Below are positions 8,133 through 15,270 of a DNA stretch of 64,000 bases, one piece after another. Below the pieces are notes generated by a model. It made no database searches and was not told the origin of the DNA. It saw nothing but the letters and a program-made list of their open reading frames with translations. Both the position numbers and the translations under genes were made by a program. Source of the stretch: Candidatus Methanoplasma sp. (GTDB lineage Archaea; Thermoplasmatota; Thermoplasmata; Methanomassiliicoccales; Methanomethylophilaceae). The stretch lies in the NCBI GenBank assembly GCA_031256955.1, contig JAIRPP010000016.1, positions 1 through 64,000 on the forward strand, written 5' to 3'. Within the stretch, counting starts at the first letter, position 1. Each line of letters opens with the position of its first letter.

Positions 8133-8980
8133 CCGGGAAGGACTTCAACAAATGGGTCAGCGACAACAAGGCCGCCTACGGCCTCATGGACGAGGACTGG
8201 GACGTCCTGAAGGCCACGGCGGTCCTGGTGTTCGGCCACAACCCCAAGCTGGAGGGAGGGGTCGTCGCCACGTACCGCAACAAGCCCGTGTACAAGGAGA
8301 AGAACAAGGGCGAGAACCCCATACAGCCCGGGGAGGCGTGGATCTGCACCCTGAACACCAGGCACGCCTCCGACGGGTACTACTTCGCGTCCCCGCTGGA
8401 GAAGATAGACGCGACGTACCTCCACGAGCTCAAGAAGGACCAGATCGGCGAGATCGCGGAGTACATATTCAGCCATCACAGGGACTCTATACTCCCGGAG
8501 CTGGAGGAGAGGTTCCGCGAGATCAACGAGAAGGCCAACGAGAAGGAGGTCGAGTCCAGGGTCAAGGACTACCTCGAGCAGATCGAGGGGCTTAAGCGGG
8601 AGATCGCCGAGCACCAGAGGGCCCAGCTGGAGTACGAGCAGATGATCAGAGCCCTCAGCGACAGGGGGGCGCAGGGCCGCTCGTGCGCGGAGGGCGGGCC
8701 GGCGCCGGCGTTCGCGGAGAGGCTGGACGCCGGGCCTGCGGTGGTCAGGATCGGCAAGTCGGCTATCCGGTCGGACCTGTTCGGCGACGGGAGGTACAGC
8801 GTGTACTCCAGCAGCGACAGGAAGAGGCTGCTGGTCCGCGCCGGCAGGGACGGGAACATCTACTGCGTGAGGAACACACTCTGCATAGCCGACCTGGACG
8901 CCGTGTCCGAGTTCAAGGGCGAGGCCCCTCTGACGTCGGAGTACTCGGAGCAGTACGGCGGGGTCGTGATCTACCTCTGA
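8129..8980 (+). CDS. Unknown coiled-coil protein coupled to the NYN gene
   Basis: 283 aa, GTG start overlapping the stop of the NYN gene. Residues 1-120 form a mixed alpha/beta region with no recognised domain (GEAWICTLNTRHASDGYYF is distinctive). Residues about 122-178 are strongly charged and heptad-like, a predicted coiled coil. After a low-complexity linker the C-terminal 90 residues are beta-rich (SVYSSSDRKRLLVRAGRDG). The overlap suggests it works with the NYN nuclease, perhaps as a targeting or regulatory subunit, but this is inference from position only. Confidence 0.7.
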   Translation: MTGKDFNKWVSDNKAAYGLMDEDWDVLKATAVLVFGHNPKLEGGVVATYRNKPVYKEKNKGENPIQPGEAWICTLNTRHASDGYYFASPLEKIDATYLHELKKDQIGEIAEYIFSHHRDSILPELEERFREINEKANEKEVESRVKDYLEQIEGLKREIAEHQRAQLEYEQMIRALSDRGAQGRSCAEGGPAPAFAERLDAGPAVVRIGKSAIRSDLFGDGRYSVYSSSDRKRLLVRAGRDGNIYCVRNTLCIADLDAVSEFKGEAPLTSEYSEQYGGVVIYL

Positions 8981-8999
8981 CTCCGCCCGCCGGGTTCGG

Positions 9000-9006
9000 T
9001 TTAAAT
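9000..9006 (+). promoter_or_regulatory. TATA box of the ACR3 transporter gene
   Basis: TTTAAAT is centred 27 bases before the ATG at 9030, the archaeal TBP spacing, so transcription should begin at or next to the start codon (leaderless). Confidence 0.6.
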
Positions 9007-9029
9007 CCCTAGACCGCGATCCCGCGGGC

Positions 9030-10085
9030 ATGGGAGGATCCGGCGCGGGCATGGGGGCGTTCGAGCGCTATCTGACCCTTTGGGTCCTCATCTGCATGGC
9101 CGCCGGCGTGGCGATAGGCGCGCTCCTGCCCGCGGTGCCCGAAGCGCTGGGGAGGATGGAGGCCGCCGGCGTGTCCATCCCGATCGCCGCCCTCATATGG
9201 GTGATGATATACCCGATGATGCTGAAGGTCGACTTCGGCAGCGTCGCGAGGGTCTGGAGGAGCCCTAGGGGGCTCTTCGTCACATGGGCGGTGAACTGGC
9301 TGGTGAAGCCTTTCACCATGTTCGGGATCGCCTGCCTCTTCTTCTACGTTCTGTTCGAGCCCCTGATCCCGCCGGACCTGGCCAGGGGGTATCTGGCGGG
9401 GGCGGTGCTCCTGGGCGCGGCCCCGTGCACCGCCATGGTCTTCGTGTGGAGCCGCCTCACCGGCGGCGACCCGGCGTACACCGTCGTGCAGGTCGCGACC
9501 AACGACCTGATAATCCTGGCCGCGTTCGCGCCGATAGTCGCGCTCCTGCTGGGCGTCGGCGACGTGCCCATCCCGTGGGACACGCTCGTCCTGTCCGTGG
9601 CCCTGTTCGTGGCGGCCCCGCTCGCCGGCGGGGCGGCCACCAGGAGGATCGTGGTCGGGCGCAGGGGGGAGGAGTATTTCCGCGACGGGTTCGTCCCCAG
9701 GTTCGGGAACGCGACCATAGCGGGCCTCCTGCTGACCCTGGTCCTGATCTTCTCGCTCCAGGGCGACGTGATCCTGGAGAACCCGCTGCACATATGCCTC
9801 ATAGCCGCGCCCCTCGTGATCCAGACGTTCCTGGTGTTCTCCATAGCGTACGCCGCGTCCAGGGCCGCGAGGCTCCCGCACAGCATAGCCGCGCCGGCCG
9901 GGATGATCGGCGCGTCGAACTTCTTCGAGCTGGCCGTCGCGGTGGCGATAGCCCTGTTCGGGGCACAGAGCCCCGCCGCGCTCGCGGCGACCGTGGGGGT
10001 GCTGGTGGAGGTCCCGGTCATGCTGGCGCTGGTGAGGATCGCGAACGGGACCAAGGGGTGGATCGAGCGCGGAGAGGCGGGCTAA
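9030..10085 (+). CDS. ACR3-family arsenite efflux transporter
   Basis: 351 aa with about ten hydrophobic membrane segments. The motif AAPCTAMVFVWS in the fourth segment is the ACR3 signature with the thiol-binding Cys; TNDLIILAAFAPIVALLLG and GNATIAGLLLTLVLIFSLQG are also typical. It exports arsenite from the cytoplasm using the membrane potential. It stands alone, with no arsR beside it; an ArsR-controlled block with a second related transporter is at the other end of the window. Function from family knowledge, high confidence. Confidence 0.88.
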   Translation: MGGSGAGMGAFERYLTLWVLICMAAGVAIGALLPAVPEALGRMEAAGVSIPIAALIWVMIYPMMLKVDFGSVARVWRSPRGLFVTWAVNWLVKPFTMFGIACLFFYVLFEPLIPPDLARGYLAGAVLLGAAPCTAMVFVWSRLTGGDPAYTVVQVATNDLIILAAFAPIVALLLGVGDVPIPWDTLVLSVALFVAAPLAGGAATRRIVVGRRGEEYFRDGFVPRFGNATIAGLLLTLVLIFSLQGDVILENPLHICLIAAPLVIQTFLVFSIAYAASRAARLPHSIAAPAGMIGASNFFELAVAVAIALFGAQSPAALAATVGVLVEVPVMLALVRIANGTKGWIERGEAG

Positions 10086-10130
10086 CCTCCGGCGCCGGGC
10101 CGCTGTCGTCCGCGAGCGCGGCTATCGCTT

Positions 10131-10141
10131 CGGTTTTTTGG
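10131..10141 (+). terminator. T-run terminator after the ACR3 gene
   Basis: The GC-rich stretch with CGAGCGCGGC is followed by CTTCGGTTTTTTGG, a T-run of six. It lies about 50 bases past the ACR3 stop codon and probably ends that transcript. Confidence 0.4.
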
Positions 10142-10229
10142 CGGAGGTTGGATCGACAGGCGCCGCGGTCGGATCCTGACGCGATTCTCTGGAATGGCCT
10201 CTTTCCGCCATCGCGCTCTCCGAGCGGGC

Positions 10230-10694
10230 TCACAGCGGGCGGCCCGTCGGGAACTCCCTCAGCCCTATCTCCGCGATCCCGTCCCTGTCCGCGTTGAGCG
10301 ACTTCTCCATCGTTATGACGACCTTCCCGTGGCCGTCCCTTATCGCCCTGAGAGGGCGCGTCTCCCTCTCTTCCGTCGCGGGGCCCCTCATCGAGTAGCA
10401 GGCCTGGGCGTACGCCTTCCCCGAACCGCTCATCGCCACGAAGTCCACCTCCGCATCGGCCAGCCTCCCCGCGTAGACCGCGAACCCCCTGCGCCTGAGC
10501 TCCAGGAACACCAGGTTCTCCATCAGACGGCCCATGTCCGCGTCCCTCCTCCCGAGGACCGCCGTCCCGATCCCCAGGTCGGCGAGGTAGAACTTGTCGT
10601 TGACCGCGAGCGCCTCCTTCGCCTTTATGTTGTGCCTCTTCACGCGGTAGAACGCGGGCGCCTCCTCCAGATACCCCAAATAGCCGTCTATGGG
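10230..10694 (-). pseudogene. C-terminal remnant of a DUF4143 ATPase
   Basis: Only the C-terminal third of the ATPase family is present: IDGYLGYLEEAPAFYRV, KFYLADLGIGTAVLG, MENLVFLELRRRGF and AEVDFVAMSG are clearly homologous to copies 1, 3 and 4. No Walker A or B region exists upstream; the frame runs into non-homologous sequence and the tRNA-Thr gene. The tail (GIAEIGLREFPTGRPL) reaches the normal end of the family. This is a 5'-deleted copy, probably not expressed. A doublet GATGTCG(C/T)AAT at 10787-10810 lies where its promoter repeats would be. Confidence 0.8.
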
Positions 10695-10841
10695 CGAGGG
10701 GCGCTCCGCCGCGATCGGGCGCGTTTTTTCAGCGGCGGCCTCGCGACCTCCCGCGGCGCATGGGTTCTCGTCCGGACCGGTTAGGCCGGATGTCGCAATA
10801 GATGTCGTAATGAGAGAGCGGATGAGGCAGAATGATGGGGA

Positions 10842-10918
10842 TGGAGCCACCTCGGAGATTCGAACTCCGGACCTGCTGATTACAAGTCAGCCGCACTACC
10901 GGGCTATGCAAAGGTGGC
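10842..10918 (-). tRNA. tRNA-Thr(TGT)
   Basis: Cloverleaf on the minus strand: acceptor GCCACCT/AGGTGGC with discriminator T and encoded CCA, anticodon stem GCTGA/TCAGC around loop CTTGTAA (anticodon TGT), T arm CGGAG-TTCGAAT-CTCCG. No intron. It reads threonine ACA codons. Confidence 0.95.
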
Positions 10919-11074
10919 TTGACACGAGGGATGATCGCAAGCCTTTTATTATTTTCTGAAACAGAGGCCCGCGACGGGCCCCGATATGCCCCCCGGCACG
11001 AGCCAAGCGCGTCTCGGAAATACAAAGCCTTATTACTTATGAGGTATTCGCGCTCCCGTTACATTCGAATCACA

Positions 11075-11818
11075 ATGGTGACAATGATGGCGGAGACTGA
11101 CGTTAAAAAGATAGTCCGCATGGATTACAGCGCGTATTTCGCGGACAACGAGAAACTCTACGACACCACCAGCGAAGAGGTGGCCAAAGAGGCGGGGATA
11201 TACAACGAGAGCTACACCTACGGGCCGATGGCGTACATAGTCGGCTCCGGGGAGCTGTTCCCCGCCCTCGAGGAGGCGATCTCGAAGGCGTCCGTCGGCG
11301 AGGAGGCCGAGGTCGTGATACCTTCGGAGGACGCCGCGGGCGCCAGGGACCCGAGCATGATAGAGACCCACCCCATAAGGGAGTTCCACAAGAGGGACAT
11401 GAACCCGTACCCCGGGATGCAGGTCTCCCTCGGCAGCCGCACCGGGTCCGTTCTGTCCGTGGGCGCCGGCAGGGTCAAAGTCGACTTCAACAGCCCCCTC
11501 GCCGGGCACGACCTCCTCTACAGGTTCACCATACGCGAGGTGGTCGAGGACAAGACCGAGAAGGCCAAGGCGGTCATGGCCGCGCGCTTCGGCGACGGCG
11601 AGGGCTTCTCGTTCGACTTCCCCGAGGGGAAGGTCTCGGTAACGCTCCCCGACGCGGTCAAGTTCAACCCCGAGTGGCACACCGTGAAGCTCAAGGCGGT
11701 CCGCAGCCTCCGCGAGGCTTTCGGAGTGGACACCGTCGAATTCGTGGAAGTCTGGTCCGTCTCCAGGAAAGAGGAGCCGAAGCAGGACGAAGCCGAGGGA
11801 GAGCCCGCGGCGGAGTGA
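11075..11818 (+). CDS. FKBP-type peptidyl-prolyl cis-trans isomerase (long, SlyD-like)
   Basis: 247 aa. Residues 10-90 carry the first half of the FKBP domain (VRMDYSAYFADNEKLYDTT, YGPMAYIVGSGELFPALEEAI), interrupted by the insert-in-flap domain (PGMQVSLGSRTGSVLSVG) and closed by FNSPLAGHDLLYRFTIREV, as in archaeal 26-kDa FKBPs. The C-terminal 90 residues form an extra domain seen in methanogen versions. Cytosolic folding helper and prolyl isomerase. ATG 11075 is followed by ATG 11084 and 11087 in frame, so the exact start is open by a few codons. Tail is acidic. Confidence 0.87.
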   Translation: MVTMMAETDVKKIVRMDYSAYFADNEKLYDTTSEEVAKEAGIYNESYTYGPMAYIVGSGELFPALEEAISKASVGEEAEVVIPSEDAAGARDPSMIETHPIREFHKRDMNPYPGMQVSLGSRTGSVLSVGAGRVKVDFNSPLAGHDLLYRFTIREVVEDKTEKAKAVMAARFGDGEGFSFDFPEGKVSVTLPDAVKFNPEWHTVKLKAVRSLREAFGVDTVEFVEVWSVSRKEEPKQDEAEGEPAAE

Positions 11819-11849
11819 TCCGCCCGGCATCCAAACGATTTAAAAAAAC

Positions 11850-11924
11850 GGGCAGGTGGCCTAGTCTGGATATGGCGGCAGCCTCCTAAGCTGCAAGCCG
11901 GGGGTTCGAATCCCCTCCTGCTCG
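11850..11924 (+). tRNA. tRNA-Arg(CCT)
   Basis: Acceptor GGGCAGG pairs with CCTGCTC (one G-T), discriminator G. Anticodon stem GCAGC/GCTGC encloses loop CTCCTAA, anticodon CCT, reading AGG. T arm GGGGG-TTCGAAT-CCCCT. No CCA is encoded in full (CCT follows). No intron. Confidence 0.93.
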
Positions 11925-12017
11925 CCTAACTCTCATCCCGCGCATGCGGGGCTTTATCCGGGAGCTTCGCTCCCGTGCGCGGGTGGCGCACAGCCGCCCG
12001 CCCCTCTCGTCTCCGCG

Positions 12018-13202
12018 TCAGCGCCCCTTCAGGAGCCAGGATATGACGTTCTCATGCCTTATCCCGTCCGGGAGGCCCGTGAGGAAGGAGTCCATGGACA
12101 GGACGGTCTTGACGCGGCTGTCCCGTATCCTCCTCAGCGAGCGCACCTCCCTCTCGTATACATCGTCAGACAGCATCGACATCGTCACCTGGTAGTACTC
12201 CACGTCGCTCCCCCTCCTTGCGGTGAAATCCACCTCCGCGTCCCCGTATTTCCCGACGGCGACCTCGTATCCCCTTCTGACCAGCTCGAGATAGACTATG
12301 TTCTCTATCTGCCTGCTCGTATCCTCCCTAGAGGATATCCCCAGGACGGCGTTCCTTATCCCTGTGTCGGTCACATAGTACTTCTCCAAAGTGTCCAGGA
12401 GCTTCTTCCCGCGTATGTCGAACCTCTCCGCCTTGCGTATCAGATACGCCTCCTGCAGGGAATCGATGTATCTCCTGACCTTGCGGCTATCCTCCTTCAG
12501 GGCGTCCGCTATCCTGTTGCAGCTCGTCACGTTGCCGACGTTGGAGAACAGGAACCTAGCGACGTCGCCGAGGATCGCCGCGTCCGTCGCGCCGGAGTGC
12601 GCCAGAACGTCCCTGACCAGCACGGTGTCGTATATCCCGTTCAGATGATCGCGCTCGAACGCCTCGTCCGCATCCGGGTCCACTACGGGCAGAGAGCCCG
12701 TGCGGATATACTGCATGAAGCGCTCCTCCCTGTTCCCGGGATGGAGCTCCAGGAACTCCGCGAAAGACAGCGGGAGCATAGGGAGCTCCACGTATCTCCC
12801 GGAGATGTATGTGGAGAGCTCCGTGGATAGGAGGTACCCGTTAGACCCCGTTACATACACGTCTGCGTCGTAGTCGACCTGGAGGGAGTTGACCGCCCTC
12901 TCCCAGCCCTTGACGCGCTGGACCTCGTCCAGGAAGACGTAGGTCCTCTCTCCCGAGTACCTGGAGTCTATCTCTTTCAGGAGATCGGAGTGATCCTCGA
13001 TGTGGGCCGCGTCCCTGGATTCGAAGTTGATCGAGATCATGTTCTCCTCCGCGACCCCAGAGTCGAGGAGATGGCGGGCGTACTGCCTCATCAGGGTGGT
13101 CTTCCCGCATCTCCTCATGCCGGTGATTATCTTCACCGCATCGGTCCTGTCCCTGCCTGACAGGAGCCTTTCCAGATACCCTCTCCGGATCACCTCTCCC
13201 AT
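12018..13202 (-). CDS. AAA+ ATPase with C-terminal DUF4143 domain (copy 4)
   Basis: 394 aa from ATG 13202. Walker A GMRRCGKTT is at residues 28-36, Walker B TYVFLDEVQ near 91-99, then TGSNGYLLSTELSTYISGR. The C-terminal core has AEVDFTARRGSDVEYYQV. The frame stays open 39 codons upstream only because the promoter repeats (39-bp period, a multiple of three) contain no stop; those residues just translate the repeats. An AT-rich TATA-like element at about 13228-13236 predicts a leaderless start near 13202. Function unknown, family as for copies 1 and 3. Confidence 0.86.
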   Translation of the reverse strand: MGEVIRRGYLERLLSGRDRTDAVKIITGMRRCGKTTLMRQYARHLLDSGVAEENMISINFESRDAAHIEDHSDLLKEIDSRYSGERTYVFLDEVQRVKGWERAVNSLQVDYDADVYVTGSNGYLLSTELSTYISGRYVELPMLPLSFAEFLELHPGNREERFMQYIRTGSLPVVDPDADEAFERDHLNGIYDTVLVRDVLAHSGATDAAILGDVARFLFSNVGNVTSCNRIADALKEDSRKVRRYIDSLQEAYLIRKAERFDIRGKKLLDTLEKYYVTDTGIRNAVLGISSREDTSRQIENIVYLELVRRGYEVAVGKYGDAEVDFTARRGSDVEYYQVTMSMLSDDVYEREVRSLRRIRDSRVKTVLSMDSFLTGLPDGIRHENVISWLLKGR

Positions 13203-13229
13203 GACTGGAGACACGAGTCTTATATAGAT

Positions 13230-13334
13230 AAGTTTATGCATCAATTGCAGAAACTTTAATGTAAAAACTAATTTGTGCAATAATTGCAGAAACTTAGATT
13301 TAAAAACAAGTTTCTGCAAAGTATGCAGAAACTC
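13230..13334. repeat. Three 27-bp palindromes at exact 39-bp period upstream of ATPase copy 4
   Basis: Units at 13230-13256, 13269-13295 and 13308-13334. Each is an inverted repeat AAGTTTNTGCA-N5-TGCAGAAACTT: unit 1 has left arm AAGTTTATGCA and spacer TCAAT, unit 2 TAATTTGTGCA and ATAAT, unit 3 AAGTTTCTGCA and AAGTA. The right arm is identical in units 1 and 2 and ends CTC in unit 3. Start-to-start distance is 39 bp both times. They lie directly upstream of the minus-strand gene, with unit 1 touching its core promoter, so they look like a tandem operator. Confidence 0.85.
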
Positions 13335-13337
13335 TTA

Positions 13338-13937
13338 TCAAACAGCCCCCGACGCCGGGTGCGCGAGCCCGCGCCCTCGCCCCGTCGGGCGTATGAGCAG
13401 GAAAGAAGTCATGTTGTCCCTGTCGTCCTCTATGTTCTCATGCGCCAGGAGCAAGCCGTAGCGCTCCCCCGCGTCCCGCCTGCACACCACGGCGACGTCC
13501 TCCGGCAGGATCCCCTCCGACAGCATCTCCGCCGCGTACGCCGTGTCCTCCGCCTCTATCATCTCCGCCCCCGGATACAGCCTCTCCAGGCTGCGCCCGG
13601 TCTGCATCAGCGCCTGGACGTGTGAGGCGACCGCGCGGATCGCGATCCCCTCCCTCTTGACGAATGCGCAGTGGTGTATCGGGATGGACGCCTCCGCGAC
13701 TGTCTCGAACGATCCGCGGGAGAGCGCCGCCCTGGTCTCCTCCACCGGGCCCGCGACCGCGTTCCTGACCGCGACCACGCCGTAGTCCGATCCCCCGCTC
13801 CCGAGGGATTCCGCCACGCCCGCCGCGCTCATGAGCGGGACCAGCTCGAACGATCCCCATCCCATGATCCCCGCCAGCTTCTTCGCGGCCTCCTCCGTGT
13901 TGGAGAACGGTATCCCCATGTACCCTATCCTGATCAT
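13338..13937 (-). CDS. pheA: Prephenate dehydratase (catalytic domain, no ACT)
   Basis: 199 aa. The N-terminal IRIGYMGIPFSNTEEAAKKL and the central periplasmic-binding-like fold with VVAVRNAVAGPVEET match prephenate dehydratase; the conserved threonine and phenylalanine of the active site are in the terminal MTSFLLI. It converts prephenate to phenylpyruvate in phenylalanine synthesis. Most bacterial enzymes carry a C-terminal ACT domain for feedback by Phe; here the protein ends soon after the catalytic domain, so feedback control must come from elsewhere or be absent. Confidence 0.82.
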   Translation of the reverse strand: MIRIGYMGIPFSNTEEAAKKLAGIMGWGSFELVPLMSAAGVAESLGSGGSDYGVVAVRNAVAGPVEETRAALSRGSFETVAEASIPIHHCAFVKREGIAIRAVASHVQALMQTGRSLERLYPGAEMIEAEDTAYAAEMLSEGILPEDVAVVCRRDAGERYGLLLAHENIEDDRDNMTSFLLIRPTGRGRGLAHPASGAV

Positions 13938-13976
13938 CGGATGCCCGCATCCCCTGACCGGTTGATGATGTTTGCG

Positions 13977-14879
13977 TCACCTGGGCGGCGGCACGCGGTC
14001 CCTGCGGCACAGGAGCGTGCGCAGATCCCCTGCGGAGACCCTCTCCCCCGAGAGCACCCTCTTCGCCGAGTCCCGCATGCCCAGGTAGATTATGTTGTCC
14101 AGGATGCCCGCCGAGTCCCCGGCCGCGCCCCTGACCTCCAGGTACGCCGAGCGCGCGGCATCCATGGCCTCGCGCACGTCCGCCGCCAGCTCCCTCGCGT
14201 TCCTCTCGACGTATGCCCTCTTGTTCGCGAACGCCCCGCTGGCCTCCAGGTACGGGTTGTACGCCCCGCTGGCGAAATCGTCCTCCAGGTCGTCTATGGC
14301 GTCCAAGACGTACACCGCCGCCGACATGCCCTCCAGCAGGCGGGCCGCGGGGCTCCCCTCGGATCCCGCCAGCGCCTCCGCCATGGGCCTGCCGAACGCC
14401 CTCCCCATGGCCACCGCGTCCGCGCGGCCCTCCGCCTCCATCGAGCGCAGGGCTGCGAACCCGCGGCCTATGGCCTCGTCCAGATCCCCGTGCGCCCGCT
14501 CCGCCCTCTCTATGGCGCGCCCGAGCGCCACCGAGGCGAGCCCGCTCTTGACCGACCATCCGTCCACGCGGTCGTCCTCCAGCTCCCACTTCGCCGACAG
14601 CACCGTGCACGCCGCGACCCTCTCGGATATCTCCGAATCCTGCGCGCACCTCCCGAAGACGCACAGCGGCGCCCGCCTCTCGGCCGCCTTCTCCAGGCGC
14701 TCCCCCGCGACCGCCGCCAGGGCGATGTGGGCGAAAGTCATGTCGAAGCTCACCAGGACCGTGGACGCCAGCCCGTAGCCCTCCCTCAGGCGGTGGCACC
14801 CCTCGCAGTAGAACCTGCGGTATCTCCCGAGGTCCGACGCGGACAGCTTTCCGTAGGACGGCACTATGTATCCTAGCAT
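13977..14879 (-). CDS. DUF5685 family protein
   Basis: 300 aa from ATG 14879 (MLGYIVPSYGKLS), which fits the usual start of the family; ATG 14894 is also in frame. The N-terminal YRRFYCEGCHRLREGYG is the DUF5685 signature with a CxxC, and a second pair of Cys (CVFGRC) follows; the rest is helical and Ala-rich (LLEGMSAAVYVLDAIDDLEDD resembles the polyprenyl synthase-like fold seen in the family). It may bind metal through the four Cys. Function unknown. Divergent from the Cys-rich peptide gene and could share its promoter region. Confidence 0.75.
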   Translation of the reverse strand: MLGYIVPSYGKLSASDLGRYRRFYCEGCHRLREGYGLASTVLVSFDMTFAHIALAAVAGERLEKAAERRAPLCVFGRCAQDSEISERVAACTVLSAKWELEDDRVDGWSVKSGLASVALGRAIERAERAHGDLDEAIGRGFAALRSMEAEGRADAVAMGRAFGRPMAEALAGSEGSPAARLLEGMSAAVYVLDAIDDLEDDFASGAYNPYLEASGAFANKRAYVERNARELAADVREAMDAARSAYLEVRGAAGDSAGILDNIIYLGMRDSAKRVLSGERVSAGDLRTLLCRRDRVPPPR

Positions 14880-14960
14880 GGGCGCCTGTTCCAACGGCTC
14901 GAACCTTTAATATATTTGGATTGGATTGCGCGTTTATTCTCGTAGCACGCAGGTGAACAG

Positions 14961-15263
14961 ATGTCGAAGGATGATAGAACCGTTGAGAACCTGACAGCAC
15001 TTTACATGAGCCAGTCGCCCGCGGCGTTCCTGTCCGTCGCCATGTCCGCCCACGGCGCGGAGCCTGCGGACTATTCCAAGCGCGAGGACGAGGAGATCCA
15101 CGGCGGGGACTCCAAGTGCGACTACCCGTGCTGCAACGACAAGGGATGCTGCTCCTCCCCGGGATGGTACCTGTGCCCCTGCGGGTGCGTGGCGGGCCTC
15201 CTGGCGTGCTGCTGCTACATCACCGACGGCTTCAACGGCGCCTGGACCTACTGGCCCTTCTGA
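14961..15263 (+). CDS. Cys-rich peptide, candidate RiPP precursor
   Basis: 100 aa in two parts. Residues 1-49 are a Cys-free, acidic, helix-prone leader ending in EEIHGG, a double-glycine cleavage site (Gly48-Gly49). Residues 50-100 hold 11 Cys (53, 57, 58, 63, 64, 72, 74, 76, 83, 84, 85), in CC, CxCxC and CCC clusters, and end with an aromatic tail GAWTYWPF. It is followed after 7 bases by a radical SAM/SPASM enzyme, the layout of thioether-bridged peptide clusters. TATA-like TTTATT at about 14933 and AGGTGA at 14951 support the start. An alternative is a metal-binding protein. Family not recognised. Confidence 0.7.
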   Translation: MSKDDRTVENLTALYMSQSPAAFLSVAMSAHGAEPADYSKREDEEIHGGDSKCDYPCCNDKGCCSSPGWYLCPCGCVAGLLACCCYITDGFNGAWTYWPF

Positions 15264-15270
15264 CGCGCGC

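Noticed and set aside
9009-9881. Long minus-strand frame opposite the ACR3 gene
   Set aside because: Composition is typical of an antisense shadow in GC-rich DNA, and the plus-strand gene has clear family motifs.
10919-11074. Upstream extension of the FKBP gene
   Set aside because: It would begin at the tRNA-Thr gene edge and the added residues are not FKBP-like.
13203-13319. N-terminal extension of ATPase copy 4 to 13319
   Set aside because: The 39 extra residues only translate the 39-bp repeats; relatives start at the MGEVIRRGYLERL block.
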